Shown piece after piece: positions 6,806 through 7,384 of a DNA stretch of 7,384 bases. The stretch covers positions 1-7,384 of the forward strand of contig JAGRHM010000291.1 of the NCBI GenBank assembly GCA_020445005.1, read 5' to 3'. A program made the position numbers and the translations under genes. The notes under the pieces are model-generated. The model was not told where the DNA came from and did not search any database. It worked only from the letters and a program-made list of their open reading frames with translations. Numbering within the stretch: the stretch's first letter is position 1; every line of letters begins with the position of its first letter. The stretch is from Candidatus Competibacteraceae bacterium. GTDB taxonomy: Bacteria > Pseudomonadota > Gammaproteobacteria > Competibacterales > Competibacteraceae.

Positions 6806-6978
6806 AGGCAGAGATGGACAGGCAACCGAGCGGCCACTCGATACTGGCCGAGCTTGAGGAGTTGCATAAAACGCTTCATATCCAGGCACAACAGGTGCTG
6901 GCCTGTCACGCAGAAGAGGCCCCGGATGCCGTCGAAGCGGGATTGGCTGAACTTCATAGAGTGAAGGATCGACTATGA
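6733..6978 (+). pseudogene. Fragment: C-terminal CZB-type zinc-binding domain
   Basis: The homologous part starts near 6763 and reads PMDRHACRFSEWLEAEMD, then ILAELEELHKTLHIQAQQVL and LAELHRVKDRL. The CRF-xxW pattern and HxxxH (His codons 6865-6867 and 6877-6879), with Cys at 6784-6786 and the His at 6707-6709 in the previous frame, reproduce the three-His, one-Cys zinc site of CZB domains. In characterised CZB proteins, zinc or cysteine oxidation controls the linked signalling enzyme, so this domain probably regulated the GGDEF/EAL pair. The nominal ATG (6733) lies out of frame over the previous segment, and no ribosome-binding site is seen. TGA at 6976 ends the frame; GALERIID follows in frame to TAG 7003-7005, so even this stop may be secondary. 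Confidence 0.68.
6761..6767 (+). repeat. C7 homopolymer at a frame break
   Basis: Seven consecutive C bases sit where the reading frame changes. With eight, the EAL tail would read SATPPPMDRHACRFSEWLE and join the zinc-binding segment without interruption. Homopolymer tracts of this length are prone to slippage in replication and to miscounting in sequencing. Confidence 0.85.
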
Positions 6979-7039
6979 GGGGCGCTGGAGCGAATCATCG
7001 ATTAGGAGTCTGTTGGACGCATGTATTAAATAGAAGACT

Positions 7040-7087
7040 ATGAAATTCTTTGTAATTACGGCATCATTCATTCTAATATTAACCTAA
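7040..7087 (+). other. Possible 15-codon hydrophobic mini-ORF
   Basis: ATG at 7040 opens MKFFVITASFILILT then TAA. AGAAG lies 3-4 bases before the ATG, too close for a good ribosome-binding site. The peptide resembles a bare signal peptide or membrane segment. It could be the stump of a gene cut near the right inverted repeat, or chance in AT-rich DNA. No family is recognised. Confidence 0.15.
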
Positions 7088-7092
7088 AAACT

Positions 7093-7110
7093 GTCCGAAC
7101 TATTGCTGCA
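7093..7110 (-). repeat. Right copy of 18-bp inverted repeat
   Basis: GTCCGAACTATTGCTGCA is the exact reverse complement of 901-918, 6.2 kb away. The outward flank 7111-7126 partly matches the left copy's outward flank. The copy ends 122 bases before the start codon of the antiporter-like gene, in a non-coding stretch with no other recognised signal. Confidence 0.85.
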
Positions 7111-7232
7111 GAAGTCCTCCCCATAACCTAGATTTTATATGCTGGCCCAACGCTGCTCACGCCAGAGAGATAACCTGATTAACCGGCGATAGACGGTCAA
7201 CCATTCGCAATACTGACGAGAATCACACCACT

Positions 7233-7384
7233 ATGAGTTCCGAGGCTGTTCTATTACTGGCGTTGTTCATCCCGCTGGCAAGCGCGTTCTTCATCGCTAC
7301 GAATGGCGATCAACCGAATCGACGCGAGTTGACAACGCTGCTGGCTTCGCTGTTATTGCTGGGAGTCGTACTCTCTCTGCTTCC
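7233..7384 (+). CDS. Antiporter/complex I-like membrane subunit (MrpD/NuoN type), 5' end only
   Basis: Fifty codons from ATG 7233 to the window edge. Two hydrophobic helices are visible: EAVLLLALFIPLASAFFIA (residues 3-21) and a second from about residue 34, LTTLLASLLLLGVVLSLLP. A polar loop, TNGDQPNRRE, separates them. An N-terminal helix with a PL-x-A motif and a second helix after a short arginine-containing loop resembles the start of proton-translocating antiporter-like subunits (MrpD, NuoM, NuoN), which move protons or sodium across the inner membrane. About 450 residues would lie beyond the edge, so the family is tentative. GAGAA sits about 10 bases before the ATG as a weak ribosome-binding site. 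It may open an operon to the right. Confidence 0.55.
   Translation, partial: MSSEAVLLLALFIPLASAFFIATNGDQPNRRELTTLLASLLLLGVVLSLL

Larger units (their letters stand above)
1156..6978 (+). pseudogene. Broken CheB-CheR-PAS-GGDEF-EAL-CZB signalling gene
   Basis: Read across its breaks, this is one gene whose product would combine receptor methylesterase and methyltransferase domains with cyclic-di-GMP synthesis and hydrolysis. Approximate order: CheB 1340-1930, CheR 1960-2760, PAS-like 2870-3200, heptad coiled coil 3240-3520, PAS 3520-3830, PAS 3880-4220, PAS 4276-4615, PAS 4640-4960, PAS 4985-5320, GGDEF 5330-5830, EAL 5900-6600, zinc-binding CZB 6690-6930. Five lesions interrupt it: a 19-bp tandem duplication (1634-1672), one base missing near 4273, an out-of-frame deletion at about 4909, TAG at 6530-6532, and one C missing at the C7 run 6761-6767. 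Homology resumes at once after each lesion, which shows a single ancestral frame. No signal peptide or membrane segment is seen, so the product would be cytoplasmic. The start is uncertain: an in-frame TGA directly precedes ATG 1156, with further ATGs at 1195 and 1210, and none has a good ribosome-binding site. A late TGA (6976-6978) may also be secondary, because the same frame continues GALERIID to TAG at 7003-7005. Confidence 0.82.

Noticed and set aside
7003..7092. Rho-independent terminator after the signalling gene
   Set aside because: No GC-rich hairpin followed by a T-run was found; only a weak AGTCT/AGACT pairing is present.
870..7140. Target-site duplication outside the 18-bp inverted repeats
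   Set aside because: The bases next to the cores, and those next to the longer 34-base units, do not form a direct repeat that I can see.

Overview
The window looks like a GC-rich proteobacterial chromosome segment, probably gamma- or betaproteobacterial. That placement is inference from a TAXI-type TRAP binding protein, a giant CheB-CheR-PAS-GGDEF-EAL protein and an antiporter-like membrane protein; no rRNA or other marker gene is present.

Layout. (1) Positions 1-593, minus strand: 5' two thirds of a gene for a periplasmic TAXI-family TRAP solute-binding protein, running off the left edge. A good sigma70-like promoter (734-762) and a perfect 16-bp palindrome (670-685) lie upstream. (2) 594-1155: divergent intergenic region, AT-rich up to about 900, with no convincing gene. 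(3) 1156-6978, plus strand: remains of one very large signalling gene. Read across its breaks it encodes CheB methylesterase, CheR methyltransferase, a PAS-like domain, a long heptad coiled coil, five more PAS domains, GGDEF diguanylate cyclase, EAL phosphodiesterase and a C-terminal CZB-type zinc-binding domain, roughly 1,900-1,950 residues. Five separate lesions break it: a 19-bp tandem duplication in CheB, a missing base in the third PAS domain after the coiled coil, an out-of-frame deletion in the next PAS domain, an in-frame amber codon in EAL, and a one-base loss at a C7 run before the zinc-binding domain. Nearly all catalytic motifs survive, so decay is recent, the sequence contains errors, or some breaks are switchable. 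(4) 7006-7232: short AT-rich intergenic stretch. (5) 7233-7384, plus strand: start of a hydrophobic protein resembling MrpD/NuoN-type antiporter subunits, running off the right edge.

The most unusual non-coding structure is a perfect 18-bp inverted repeat, 901-918 and 7093-7110, that brackets the whole signalling gene. Imperfect similarity continues outward for about 16 bases. No transposase is seen inside and no target-site duplication is evident. The two copies could be ends of a mobile segment, arms of an invertible segment, or a shared control element, since each has the same orientation relative to the outward-facing transport gene beyond it.

If intact, the central protein would join chemoreceptor-type methylation chemistry, PAS sensing and cyclic-di-GMP synthesis and breakdown in one polypeptide. 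In the sequence as given it cannot be made as one chain.
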